Translations under genes and position numbers: made by a program
Notes under the pieces: generated by a model
Seen by the model: the letters and a program-made list of their open reading frames with translations, nothing else
What the model was told of the DNA's origin: nothing
Databases searched by the model: none
Shown here: in pieces, positions 54,145-64,000 of the stretch
Numbering within the stretch: the first letter of the stretch is position 1
Layout: each line of letters opens with the position of its first letter
Origin: Rozella allomycis CSF55
Lineage: Eukaryota > Rozellomycota
Assembly (NCBI GenBank): GCA_000442015.1
Contig: KE561167.1
Span: forward strand, 1-64,000
Direction of reading: 5' to 3'
Length of the DNA stretch: 64,000 nt

Positions 54145-54267
54145 GCCTGATTTTGTTGGATAACAAGTATTCTTGTATTCCAACTGATTTGGTGGTAAAA
54201 TAAAATCGGCTTATAAATCAACTTGTAAAACTAACTCATCTTGTTTTTTACATTTAAAATTTATTAA

Positions 54268-56750
54268 CTAAATTAAACCGAATCCTTCAGCGTTTTGAAT
54301 GGCTGTTAAGAGTCTTTCTCTCAATTTTTCTTTGGAGCTATATTCATTTAGTAGCAATACATTGAAGCAAGTATGCGATGTAGGAAGCCTATCGCAGTCA
54401 GGACCGTTTCTAGCGATAACAAAGTTCAATTTTGAAAGACCACCGATAGGAACTCTATCAGTTCCAGTTGTAAAAAAGAGTAACAATTTCTTTTCCTTTT
54501 CAGAAAAGGCGTGTACAACTTCCCAGAACCATCTGCATTATTAATGAGTATTTTAATTACTGAATGACTGTGGTGTCTGGAGAGTAACCGCCATCGTAAG
54601 CTGTGTTGGCTTCCAACGCTTCAAAGTCCAAGTCGCTTGATCCACAAACTAATTGTTCCAATTCTTCAGGTCTGAATATCTTTTATCATTAAACTTTAAA
54701 GATTTTACTGTTATAGCTGTGCCTTTACAAACAGATTCAAAACCACCTCTAAAAGCTTCGAATTGTTTAAAGACGGATTTATTGAATACAAAATCAATGT
54801 AAAGATCAACAAATTCTTTTCTATTTTCGTTGGTGAGAGAAATTTTTGAGCCGCCTGGTTTTAATTCGACGCATTTTCTATTTCCGAATATTTCATATTC
54901 GATTTCAAAAGTTCGATCATAAAATTCTTGTACGGATTCTTTAAAGTTTAAAAGTTGGTTGAATCCTTGGGCCATCGATGGATCCAACTGCAATAAATCT
55001 TGAAATGAGATTGGCCTATTTAAGAGTTTCTTGTACAAGGCTAGAGGGAAATGAACATCCAAAATGACATTGTTGTAGATCGCTAATCCAATCAATCTTC
55101 CCACAAGACGATATTCATCTAGAGCGACTTCATCATCTTCTGGATTATTCATAAACCAACAAAGATTAGAATCTTCATAAAGACGAAACATTCCATATTT
55201 CTGATCAAACATTTCTCTGAAAACTAATTGAAAAAATTCCTTTTGTACTCCTCCTTCATCAACGCCTTCTTCACCAACAAATTGAACCCTCAATTGCTTC
55301 TTTAAATCTTGGGGACTTTTTAAATCTAATTGAAACAATGCGTCTCTTATAATGTGATCTCTTCTAATCTCTAATATAAGATATGGACTTTGAATCCCTG
55401 CAAACATTGCCCTAAAAAATGCATCTTGAAGCTCATGGCGCATTTGAACCATGCTCTCCACTTTCAAAATATCAGTCTTCACAGCAGCATTCAAGATATA
55501 CGAAAAATAACAAAATGAAAATCTACATCAAAACAGCAAATAATCCTTACCCATCTTTGGCTTTCCAATGAGGGAAATCCTCCTTGATGTCCAACTGTTC
55601 GTTAATCGCATCATTATAAAATTCAGCGTAATTTATAAATTCAGATTGCTCATTTGCATCATAAAGCAACTTCAATGCTTTAGTAGCTTTAACTACCAAA
55701 GTGTCCTTGTTGGGAGAATTAAGCCCAGTCAACAGTCTAATAGTTATAAACTGTTGAAATACAGCAACCAATCTCGAAAAGGTTTCTGCATCGTAACCAG
55801 AACTAATCCAATGAGACATCAAATGTGTTGTTTTATCCCTTAAAGAATCAATAGACCCCGACTCGCGCGACATTCTATTTTCTGTAGTTTCTTGTAATGC
55901 GCAAAGACATTCAACCAACTTTGGTAGTATTCCAGTATAAGCATCAGTCTCCATTAAAAGTGGGTTCTATCGTGAAATAGAAACATGAATTACCTCCAGG
56001 GAAATAATATAACATGCAATGTATTTGTCACTTTGCTGGCTTGCTTGGGCATATGGGTGAATAGAACTCAACATCGTTTCGATTCCGGTACTCATGGCGC
56101 TAACAACAACTTCTGGGCACTATATCAATATTTTTATGCGCGATTACTTGCAAAATTAATTTGTAAACTTTCCTTACAGTCTCCAAATCAACAGGACACA
56201 ATCTTTCATCTATTTGCTTTTTGGTAAAGCTAGTAATCAAATTCTCAGGCCTTGAAAATACAGCATATATATGCGACGCTAATTTCTGATAATTGCTTTC
56301 TGCCCTAGATTCATCTATCCTTCTCTCTAAATCCTCCAATTTCAATACAAGAAAGTCTATCCCTAAACCATTTTAATACTACCTTCTGTTAAAATGGACC
56401 CATTATCCAAACTTATTCCCCCAATCTCTGAATCTTCCAAGCATAAATGCTCCGTTCCTGTCTTTGCCAATGTGAGGCTTAGCGAAGTTGCCTCGGCTGC
56501 GTCCATCTTTTCCATTCCTTTTATTTCATTTATAACAACTTACGCTTACTTCCAGTAGCACAGTATATATTTTCACAATTGGCGTTAGAACAGCCAAACG
56601 TTAATTGATAATAGTAACTTGAATTATGGATGGTGTAATTAATTACCGCTTCACCAGCTGGCTAAATAGTCTCTGTTTCTCACTATAATTCAGTGATGCA
56701 TTTTGCTTGGACCCTGATGGAGTCGTAAATATGTGCTCCTGGTTATTCAT
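54268..56750 (-). CDS. UBE3A: E3 ubiquitin ligase UBE3A/E6AP ortholog (AZUL finger and HECT domain)
   Basis: Eight introns of 26-32 nt give 751 residues. The N-terminal AZUL zinc finger reads [27 protein letters not shown], as in UBE3A ([23 protein letters not shown]). The middle part matches the E6AP region ([55 protein letters not shown]). The HECT domain starts near residue 400: [77 protein letters not shown] and the active-site [13 protein letters not shown] with Cys near 717. The start at 56750 is chosen because the AZUL domain requires the first two short exons. Confidence 0.9.
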
Positions 56751-56909
56751 ATCGGGAATTTAAGTTGGGGATTTTTCTTGGTTGCAAATTGTAAGGCGGA
56801 GTAAATTAATTAACGCTAATAAGACATTGTCAAGACCATAAATTACAATTATTCTCTCAATGCTTTATAAATTATGTGAAGATTAATTATTTATTATCCT
56901 TCCACACAT

Positions 56910-57691
56910 TCATTTTGGATAATTTTCTTCAAAATACTCCTTGGATTTCTTGGGATCTGGTTTCATGGCATTGTCGCCTTTTTTCCAGTTTACTGGACAT
57001 ACTAATTCTCATTTGAAGTTATTCAATTACCTTCTCCGTGCTCATCTGTATATTGCAAAGCTTGTACTACTCTTAACGCCTCATCAACATTTCTCCCAAT
57101 CGGCAAATCATTCATGGTTATATGACGAATAGTTCCCTTTCCATCAATTACAAACAGAGCTCTTCATTCCAGAGTAAAAACTGGATTACCTGACTGCGAC
57201 AGCATCATTAATCAAAACTCCGTAAGACTTTGAAATAGATTTGTTCAAATCTGACAAAATTGGAATCTTCATCTCTCCTAAACCTCCTTGGTTTCTTGGC
57301 ATATTAGTCCAGGCCAAATGTGAGTAAACACTGTCCACTGATGCTGCAATCAAATTACAATCGAGTTTTTTGAATTCTTCAAATCGATCATTAAACGCTA
57401 TAATTTCAGTTGGGCATACAAATGTGCTAATTTATGTAACCATATTATTGTTACAAGTCCAAAGGATAAAAGAACAAGACATGATATTTACCATGTAACT
57501 TTTCACTACTTAGCTCTTTAATTTCGCCATTAACTAATGCATTGGTCTTCCATTGTGGAGCTTTTTGTTGAACTAATAAAGCCAATGAAACAAAATTTAC
57601 TCATGCACATATTATGATAGAAAAGGGCATTTAGAGGTTTGAATGCCTTGGTTCGAAAAACTCTTGAAGCGGAATTAATTGCAAAAATCAT
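56910..57691 (-). CDS. 2-Cys peroxiredoxin, probably mitochondrial
   Basis: Thiol peroxidase of about 222 residues after introns of 28, 28, 28 and 29 nt. The peroxidatic Cys lies in [12 protein letters not shown] and the resolving Cys in VCPVNWKKG. The GGLG ([13 protein letters not shown]) and YF (KEYFEE) features of peroxide-sensitive eukaryotic Prx are present. The start at 57691 gives about 30 residues with Arg, Lys and His but no acidic residue ([16 protein letters not shown]), a probable mitochondrial presequence. The next ATGs (57610, 57604) would give a cytosolic form. The gene was not visible as one ORF because it is cut by introns. It ends 22 nt from fasciclin copy 2 on its upstream side. 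Confidence 0.88.
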
Positions 57692-57790
57692 TGATTTCGA
57701 CAAGGGTAAAAAGAAAGCAAAGGGATCAATTGATGACGAATTTAAAAAATTACAACTAAATAAATTCAAATGCCAAATTTATTAATTAAT

Positions 57791-58843
57791 TTAACCGAAA
57801 ACTTGCTTCCAAAAAGAAGCACCAGCGGGAGCCTGAATAGGTGGAAGAGCAGTAGAATTCATGTTATTGTTGAAGAACTTGTCTATCATTTGCACAACTC
57901 CATTCATGGTAAGTATATCAGAGTTAACTATTTGAGATCCATTGACAGTAATGTTGGACCAGTTTTGAGAAGTGTAGGAAAGGTTTTGACCGGCCATGGT
58001 TGCTTCATTTTGAGGAATTGAATTGTTCAAAAACAATGGAGAGTAATAAGCAGTCTTGTTGGAAATTACAGTATAATTTTGAATAAAAGAATTTGCCATG
58101 GTCATGTTGGATGCGTTAAAATTGCTGGGAAATGCGCTGTCAATCGGGGCAAATAGTGTTACTCCTGGCGTATTTTCTAGTTGATTTGACATGTTGGATG
58201 CCTTTAGAATTGAATACATCATGGTTAAATTCGCTTGCAATAACGTAAAACTGAGATTTCTTGGTGGAACCAAAACTGAATCTAGACTGTACCAAACACC
58301 GTTAGTTGCGTTTCCTCCTTGCAATACATTAGCCTCTTTGTATGGACCAAACTTTATGTATGGGTTTGTATCATTATGATTGTGGACTATGAGCACTTGA
58401 GAATTGTTTCCTGGGAGCATTACGGCTTGAGTGTCATTCAAAGCAGTGTAAAAAATTTCAACAGACTGATTTCGACTTTCTGGCGTATGGAAAAGCATTT
58501 GTGAGGAACTGTTTGACACGTTTAGTTGAAGAGACTGTCCTGGAATCAAATGATACGACAATAAATTGGTCAAATTTAGAGCATTAGAAATGGATTGATT
58601 CAAAAATGGACTTGTTACGTTGACTGATACCATCCCTGAATTATTTTGATACGTATAAGCTGAATTGATTGGCACGAATAAAGTTGCGTTTTGCCCTTGA
58701 TTATTTAAAATTGTCGTAAAGTTGGCTGCAGAAGACGTTAGATTTGAGAATTGAGTAAGGTTTTGTTGATTAGATATAGCCGCCGTTAAATTTTGACTTA
58801 GAACTGGAAATGCCAAAGTAGCAAACAAAGCCAATTGTATCAT
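57791..58843 (-). CDS. Secreted fasciclin (FAS1) domain protein, copy 2, inverted duplicate
   Basis: 350 residues, differing from the copy at 45686-46738 by about ten (for example APA instead of QAA near PIQ, Ser for Phe in QNW-F-NI). It has the same signal peptide, two FAS1 domains and many N-glycosylation sites. The upstream 60 nt, including GTATAAATA and GCGACGACCTACACAAATA, and about 30 nt downstream are shared too. Divergent from HMBS. Confidence 0.9.
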   Translation of the reverse strand: MIQLALFATLAFPVLSQNLTAAISNQQNLTQFSNLTSSAANFTTILNNQGQNATLFVPINSAYTYQNNSGMVSVNVTSPFLNQSISNALNLTNLLSYHLIPGQSLQLNVSNSSSQMLFHTPESRNQSVEIFYTALNDTQAVMLPGNNSQVLIVHNHNDTNPYIKFGPYKEANVLQGGNATNGVWYSLDSVLVPPRNLSFTLLQANLTMMYSILKASNMSNQLENTPGVTLFAPIDSAFPSNFNASNMTMANSFIQNYTVISNKTAYYSPLFLNNSIPQNEATMAGQNLSYTSQNWSNITVNGSQIVNSDILTMNGVVQMIDKFFNNNMNSTALPPIQAPAGASFWKQVFG

Positions 58844-59046
58844 TATTTGTGTAGGTCGTCGCTTCGGCTAGAATATTTATACCCCAATTTCATCATAAGA
58901 TCTATCAAATCAAACGATATAATCTAATCAATGATGCTTGATTTTATCATAACTTCAATTATGTAATAAACAACATAAAATTCGTTCAAATATTAAACAA
59001 GTGCATAGTCTCTTTGCATTACTTTCGCTTAGCCACAAAGGTGTTA

Positions 59047-60022
59047 ATGACACAAACATCGATAACAATTGGAACCCGGAAGAGTCAGTTAGCCCTGGCA
59101 CAAACAAATTTTGTAATAGAAAAACTAAAAATAGAATTCCCTGATTTAGAGATTAATGTGATTCCAATGTCAACGACTGGTGACTTGAATTTGACACAAG
59201 CGTTACCAAAGATGAATGATAAAGCATTATTTACCAAGGAATTAGATATAGCTCTTTTAGATCGCCGTGTTGACATGGTGGTGCATTCTTTGAAAGATGT
59301 TCCGACCACGCTGCCGCCGGGTCTTTTACTGGGTGCGATTATGGAACGAGAAGATCCTAGAGATGTTCTTGTATGTAAAAGTAAATATGAGAAGGGCACA
59401 AAATTAATTGATCTGCCTGACGGAGCAGTCATCGGAACTAGTTCATGGAGGAGGACTGCGCAAATTAAGAGAAACTATCCAAAATTAATTGTAGAAAACA
59501 TCGTAAATTTAAAAGAATTTAATCAATTAGAGAGGGAATTTGAATACACGGATGCGAAAATTAGAAGAAGAGAATTACGATGCGATTATTGTAGCTTATG
59601 CAGGAATGAAAAGGCTTAATTGGACAGAAAGAATAAGTAGCGTGATAGATTATGAAGAAATTTATTATGCGGTTGGGCAAGCAGCACTGGCAATTCAATG
59701 TAGAGAAAGCGACGCCTTTTGTTTGTCATTGTTGAATCCTTTGAATCATCAGGAAAGCTTTATTAGATGTTCAGTAGAAAGAGAATTCTTAAGGACTTTA
59801 GAAGGCGGATGCAGCGTTCCCATCGGAGTGAATTGCTTTATTTTAGATAATGAAATTCTTTTAAAAGGGGTTTTGATTTCATTGGATGGATCGAAGCAAA
59901 TTGAATCTGAAAAGAAGATCTCTTTAGAAAAATGGCCTTCCCTCGGGACTTTGGTGGCAACTGAAATCATCAAGGAAGGAAGTGACATTCTGAATGAAAT
60001 AAGGCGATTAAAGAACTCATAA
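59047..60022 (+). CDS. HMBS: Porphobilinogen deaminase (hydroxymethylbilane synthase)
   Basis: Third step of haem synthesis: four porphobilinogens to hydroxymethylbilane. One 28-nt intron near 59501 restores VENIRGNLNTRMRKL; the protein is 315 residues. Motifs: TIGTRKSQLALAQT, GDLNLTQALPKMNDKALFTKELD, DMVVHSLKDVPTTLPPGL, GTSSWRRTAQI, and the dipyrromethane cofactor Cys in LEGGCSVPIGV. The ATG at 59047 is the first good start; upstream codons from 59014 lack ATG. Its stop is 20 nt from the convergent nucleotidyltransferase stop. Confidence 0.93.
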
Positions 60023-60042
60023 AATACAAATAATTCTCTAAT

Positions 60043-61377
60043 TTATTCCATATATTCTTTGCAAATATCTTCTAAACTTGCATTTTGATTCATCAATTTG
60101 CAAGCTCGCATAAATTCTCCTCGTATATCGTAAAGGGTATCTCTGTCTACTAAACGGCCTAAATTATGTGTGATTTCAAAGGGATCTTCAACACAAAACC
60201 AATATTTGTCCGTCTTTGTGTTATTCTGTTATTTTTTATGTCAATATATTACTGTAACTGTCCAATTTTTATCCTCCTTGGATAAAACAGATCCCTCTCG
60301 AATGCTAACCACTCCCTCCTTTACAGGGAAATCGTAAGCAAAATAATGAAAGATTTCAAATAGCAATTCTCCGGTTGATTGTTTATTTCTTCCGACTCCT
60401 TTCCAAACAGACTTCAACTTGGAAATATCTTTGAAGAAATAGGCGTTATACCCTTGCACATTATTTTCTCCATTAAAATCGTGCGGTAATCGTTGAAGAA
60501 CAGGTAAAATCGGAACCTTTCTAGTCTGAAATATAAATATTATCATTATAATGTAGCAATAACTATCAATGCCATTCGAATCGATTACCTGCTTAGGCTA
60601 CCAAAATAAGGCTCGTTAATCTTCCGCCTTTTAGCCCAATATTTTATTAAGAATGCGACTTTTTTTAATCTTTCATCGATATCAGAGTAAGCTCTTAGCA
60701 TTAAAGTATTATGTACAGCTAGAACATTATTGTACCCAATATCACAAGATATATTAGATCTCGCAGATTTTAACTTTACAATTGGTATTCTTGCTCTAGG
60801 CAGCATTAAAATATCCTTAAAGTCGTTTTCTTATTAACTATCACTGTACATCTTACCCATTCTAAGTTTTTCGCCCAGAGTCTCAACTATTTGAACAGCT
60901 GTCAACACGGAAGCATCATCCATTACAAGGCAAAGATCCATATCGGCATTCTTTAAGCTAAATCCATTTGACATTGATCCAAATTTGTACAACGTAGATC
61001 CTACTACAGAAAAGCAAAGATCTCATACCCGGAAACAGTTCATGGCATATTTTTTCCAATTTTTTAAACAAGTCCTCCTTTTCCTGAATTTCATTTTCGG
61101 TCGGCGACAACTCCATCACCAGTTCGTCTATCTTGGCGGAAATCGTCTTTAAATAGCCATCATCGGGTTTTTTAATTGTTTTTGAATCAGCAGTCAATGG
61201 AAGCTTACGTATATGCTTTTCTATTCCATTTTTTACGCACGTTTCGTTTTGTTTTTTTAATGCCATGTTCTGTAGATCCCTCTCAACATCTTCAAGTGTA
61301 TGTACAATCTTCTTTGCCGTATTGCTGCTAATGGATGTCTTTTGTTCTGTGGTTCTGCTGGTGGTCATCCTATTCAT
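60043..61377 (-). CDS. Non-canonical poly(A)/terminal uridylyl transferase, Cid1/TUT type
   Basis: Four introns of 25, 27, 26 and 27 nt give 409 residues. The catalytic nucleotidyltransferase core reads YKFGSMSNGFSLKNADMDLCLVM with the G-S...DMD pair. Then come RARIPIVKLKSARSNISCDIGYNNVLAVHNT, LIKYWAKRRKINEPYFGSLSSYCYI and VPILPVLQR, and the PAP-associated end FCVEDPFEITHNLGRLV. This order fits Cid1, TUT and related enzymes that add U or A to RNA 3' ends; a His in the nucleotide loop would favour UTP, but I cannot decide. The N-terminus is charged and coiled. The start at 61377 is only 43 nt from the divergent Myb-like gene. Confidence 0.85.
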
Positions 61378-61420
61378 TCACTTGGACCCTGGTCACTTTT
61401 CACATTCTCTTCACCGCTAA

Positions 61421-62002
61421 ATGTTCACGACTGCTTTCAAATTTTCTCCCTCTTTATTAATTAAAGGACGATGGCTACCCGATGAAAAAGAAAAACTGCT
61501 CTCTATTTATGAAAAGTATGGTCCTGCATGGCCAATCTTTGAGAGGTTTCTTAAAGGAAGAAGAGCAAAGCATTGCAGATATTTTATAAGATTTAGACAC
61601 ATGAAGCCTCCAACAAATAATAAACGTGAATTGGGACTTTACCAAATGGGGTGCGAGCTGATTAACAATAAATGGTATTATGTTCCTGAAGTACCAATTC
61701 CGAAAAGATATGTTGATATTCTATACTTGAAAACTAGGCCGAATTATCTGACTGGCGTTAAAATAAGAAGATTAGGATTTGAGGATACGGAATTGCGATT
61801 ATTAATTGAGGCTTACGAAGAATTCGGTTCGAATTGGAGGAGAATAAAATATTTGCTAAAAGGAAGAGATGAAGAATTTTGCTATGAAATGCTAAGACAG
61901 AGGTCAATGGACTTTTATTCGATCAATTACTACGAAGACAATAAGGAAAGGCTAGTCTCAGAAATGAATGAACATCAGGCAAAGTACAAAGATGTTATGT
62001 AA
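61421..62002 (+). CDS. Myb/SANT-like DNA-binding protein
   Basis: Single exon, 193 residues, basic. Residues about 15-58 form a Myb repeat: KGRWLPDEKEKLLSIYEKYGPAWPIFERFLKGRRAKHCRYFIRFR, with the Trp-spaced pattern (second Trp kept, third replaced by Tyr or Phe). A second, weaker repeat lies at about 125-170 (FEDTELRLLIEAYEEFGSNWRRIKYLLKGRDEEFCYEML). It resembles Myb-type proteins such as Rap1/Reb1/TTF1 repeats; I cannot name an ortholog. Confidence 0.7.
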   Translation: MFTTAFKFSPSLLIKGRWLPDEKEKLLSIYEKYGPAWPIFERFLKGRRAKHCRYFIRFRHMKPPTNNKRELGLYQMGCELINNKWYYVPEVPIPKRYVDILYLKTRPNYLTGVKIRRLGFEDTELRLLIEAYEEFGSNWRRIKYLLKGRDEEFCYEMLRQRSMDFYSINYYEDNKERLVSEMNEHQAKYKDVM

Positions 62003-62043
62003 GATGAAAAATAAAGAATTAGTTCTAATTTTTTATGATTGAT

Positions 62044-63993
62044 TTATTCTAACGCTTCGAGCAATCTTTTTGTGTCAACTGTTGCATTATCTATTTTCAA
62101 CAATCTTATGACTAATTGTCTTTCATGTAGAGTTAATGATGGCAAAAGCTTAGAAAATTGTTCTTCGAATTGCTCTAATGGAACTAAATCCGGTTTTATC
62201 GTTTTCTTTAATTCCGGTGATTTGATTTTAGCCTAGTATTGAGATATTAGGTTTATTACTAGTATTTCATTTAAGTTTGATTGAGTAAATTCTTTATGAT
62301 TTTGCTGCATATAGTTCAATGCGTATTCGTCCGCTTTTTCCAAAACAAAATGATGACCAAAGCAATTAATTTCCGCGCCTTTATAAAATAGAGACTAATT
62401 ATATTACCTAGATAGAAATCTTTGCAAGTGTATGCATCGCCATTTTCTTTTTTGAGTTTTGTTCTCTCGAGGAATTTCCCACCCAAAATTCCAGTGTTTC
62501 TTTGGTGTGGCTCAAAAACTTGAACTGATTCATCAGCAACATAAAAGCAAATCACAAATCTCCTATCTTTATCTACCATGCGCTTCGATTTCAATTTCGC
62601 CTCAAAGCGAAGTACTATTCTATCATAGGCCATCAGTCTCTTAAAGTCTTTATGAGGAGGTTTGGGAATTAATGAAATGCAACTACCTAACGAATCGTCT
62701 TCCAATCCAAATCCATTATACGGCGGATATGTCCTTTGAGTCATGGCTTGTAAAAGTTCGGCATTGTCATCGTCTTCAAAGGTTATTGGATCATTAAGTG
62801 TCACACAATATTGTTCTAGATAGTAATTTCTAGTAAACGCATCACAATCGCACAGGATAAATGGTCTTCCGTACACGCTTATAATTGCCCCGATTCCCAA
62901 GTCTCTGTCAGTGTAGTAATCGTTTGGATCCTTTGATGATGCATCAGGAGAATATAATTCAGGGTTTTTAGGCAGTTTCCCGCGCCTCAGAAAGGTGTTA
63001 TTTCTTTTGTCTCTACCGGAGTTTTGTTCCACATCTTCAAATATCTCAAACGTATCATCTGCAAGAAAATAATTAATCAACATTTTTCTTGTCTCTCCAA
63101 ACTTGGATAAAGTATCATCCCATAAACAATAAAACCTTAAAACATGCCGATCATGCTCTAGAAACTTTTTTAGTCCAAAGTTGGTCTCTCTTGAATGAAC
63201 CGCCTTCATTCTAGAAGTAAGCTCGTGTCTTAACTCTTGGTAGGAATCACGTGGATAATGGCAATTTTCAGGAACATCAATTTTACATTTTCTTAAAAAG
63301 TCCTAATCAATTAATAGTAATGACCAAATTTACCCTAGTAAAGGCGTCACACCCAATAATTTTGAAGGTTTTTCCATAGAACACTACCGTTTTGTTGACA
63401 TTCAAATCACCCAGAGTATAGTGTTGAGAGTTGGATTGACCAGGAATTGGAATTCTATGTCGGGCGATTAAGGCACCTTGAGGTATGCCACTGTTAAGTT
63501 CTCGAGGTTCACTGACATATATAGAATCATCTTCGAGGTAAAATAAAATTTGGCATCTAATTATATATGGTCTTCTTGATTTTACTTTCGAATGCGAAAT
63601 TGTTCATCTCGACGCTCGTTAACAGACTCTTGAAAGTACGCATAGAATCTTAAAACCTTATTTAAGTAAAAAATAATCTTTACTTGGCGGTCAAAGAGTA
63701 TCCAAGATGGTTGGGCTTTTGCGTTTACGTCAGCGACATTTTTGTATATTAAATGTGAAGTCCGTGGCTCGATGTTTACTTGATTTGGTATTGACACAGC
63801 CCCTTTTAATAGTAAATCATTTGCTATTACCGATTCCTGGCTTCCCTTGATGACAAAAGGCAACACCGCCTTTGTAATCAAATACATGAGACTTTCTGAA
63901 CTGGTCAGGTTTCTCCTAAAGTAATATTATATCTTTTACTTTATCATAATCAAATGTTAAACCTGGAAGAAAAGGAAGGTTGCTGCCCGGCAT
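62044..63993 (-). CDS. EFHC/Rib72-type ciliary protein with three DM10 domains
   Basis: Seven introns (24-31 nt) give 584 residues and a complete gene. N-terminal LPFLPGLTFD and HQGKPGIG match EFHC1/EFHC2. DM10 domains: first with VLRFYAYFQESVNERRDEQFRIRKCQILFYLEDDSIYVSEPRELNSGIPQGALIARHRIP and GCDAFTRDFL; second with VLRFYCLWDDTLSKFGETRKMLINYFLADDTFEIFE and LCDCDAFTRNYY; third with IVLRFEAKL and GAEINCFGHHFVLEKADEYALNYM. The C-terminal EF-hand part is short. Rib72/EFHC are inner-lumen proteins of doublet microtubules, so this indicates a motile flagellum. Confidence 0.9.
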
Positions 63994-64000
63994 TGATAAA

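Noticed and set aside
60780-60850. A 63-nt intron in the Cid1-type gene
   Set aside because: A 27-nt intron fits the usual size, keeps phase and restores MENDFKDILMLPRARIP, so it is preferred.

Overview
The window is a gene-dense, AT-rich piece of a eukaryotic nuclear genome. It is most likely a zoosporic, early-diverging fungus of the Rozella/Cryptomycota type, and that placement is inference. Chitin enzymes (GH18 chitinase, chitin deacetylase) and a probable DASH-ring subunit (Dad2) point to the fungal lineage. CEP164-like and EFHC-like proteins point to a flagellated cell. ELMO, a 7TM-RGS protein and a UBE3A with an AZUL finger are ancestral opisthokont features that most higher fungi lost. 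Nearly every intron I could place is 24-33 nt, GT-AG, often starting GTAA and carrying TTAAT or CTAAT before the acceptor. Removing them gives frame-consistent proteins for almost all genes.

Layout: 1-3470 holds two inverted copies of coatomer gamma, the second lacking its 5' end. 3736-7293 (minus) holds an Aven-like protein, a chromodomain/SET H3K9 methyltransferase and a C2-domain protein. 7422-14626 is a run of secreted or membrane proteins: two paralogous secreted proteins of unknown family on either side of a membrane-anchored chitinase, then a small secreted protein and a type I membrane protein. 14786-24961 holds a U11/U12-65K homolog, NOT4, proteasome alpha, eIF1, ELMO, a coiled-coil protein and a cyclic-nucleotide-binding-like/2-hydroxyacid dehydrogenase fusion. 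25517-34624 holds a His/Gly/Tyr-rich secreted protein, Dbp7, a homeobox factor, Ctf18 and XPB. A tRNA-Leu(CAA) lies at 34744.

34924-45561 holds a CEP164-like protein, two SLC35-type carriers, a secreted Cys-rich protein, eL20, METTL6, Dad2, a Sel1-repeat protein and a 7TM-RGS protein. 45686-58843 is bounded by two almost identical inverted fasciclin genes. They enclose an intronless AAA/PD-(D/E)XK protein, an FtsX-like permease, chitin deacetylase, a divergent H3-H4 pair, UBE3A and a peroxiredoxin. 59047-63993 holds HMBS, a Cid1/TUT-type nucleotidyltransferase, a Myb-like protein and EFHC.

The most striking signal is at the H3-H4 pair. Both genes carry a 16-nt stem-loop (6-bp stem, 4-nt loop) 14-18 nt after the stop codon, matching the metazoan replication-dependent histone 3' element, and their shared promoter has two E2F-like sites. 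Other points of interest are the paralogous secreted pair around the chitinase, the dehydrogenase fusion, the histone H3 with two extra residues before K36, and the minor-spliceosome protein in an ultrashort-intron genome. Several genes (SUV39-like, FtsX-like, RNPC3, SLC35F6-like) have single-frame problems. Both N characters sit between direct repeats, so part of this is draft-assembly error.
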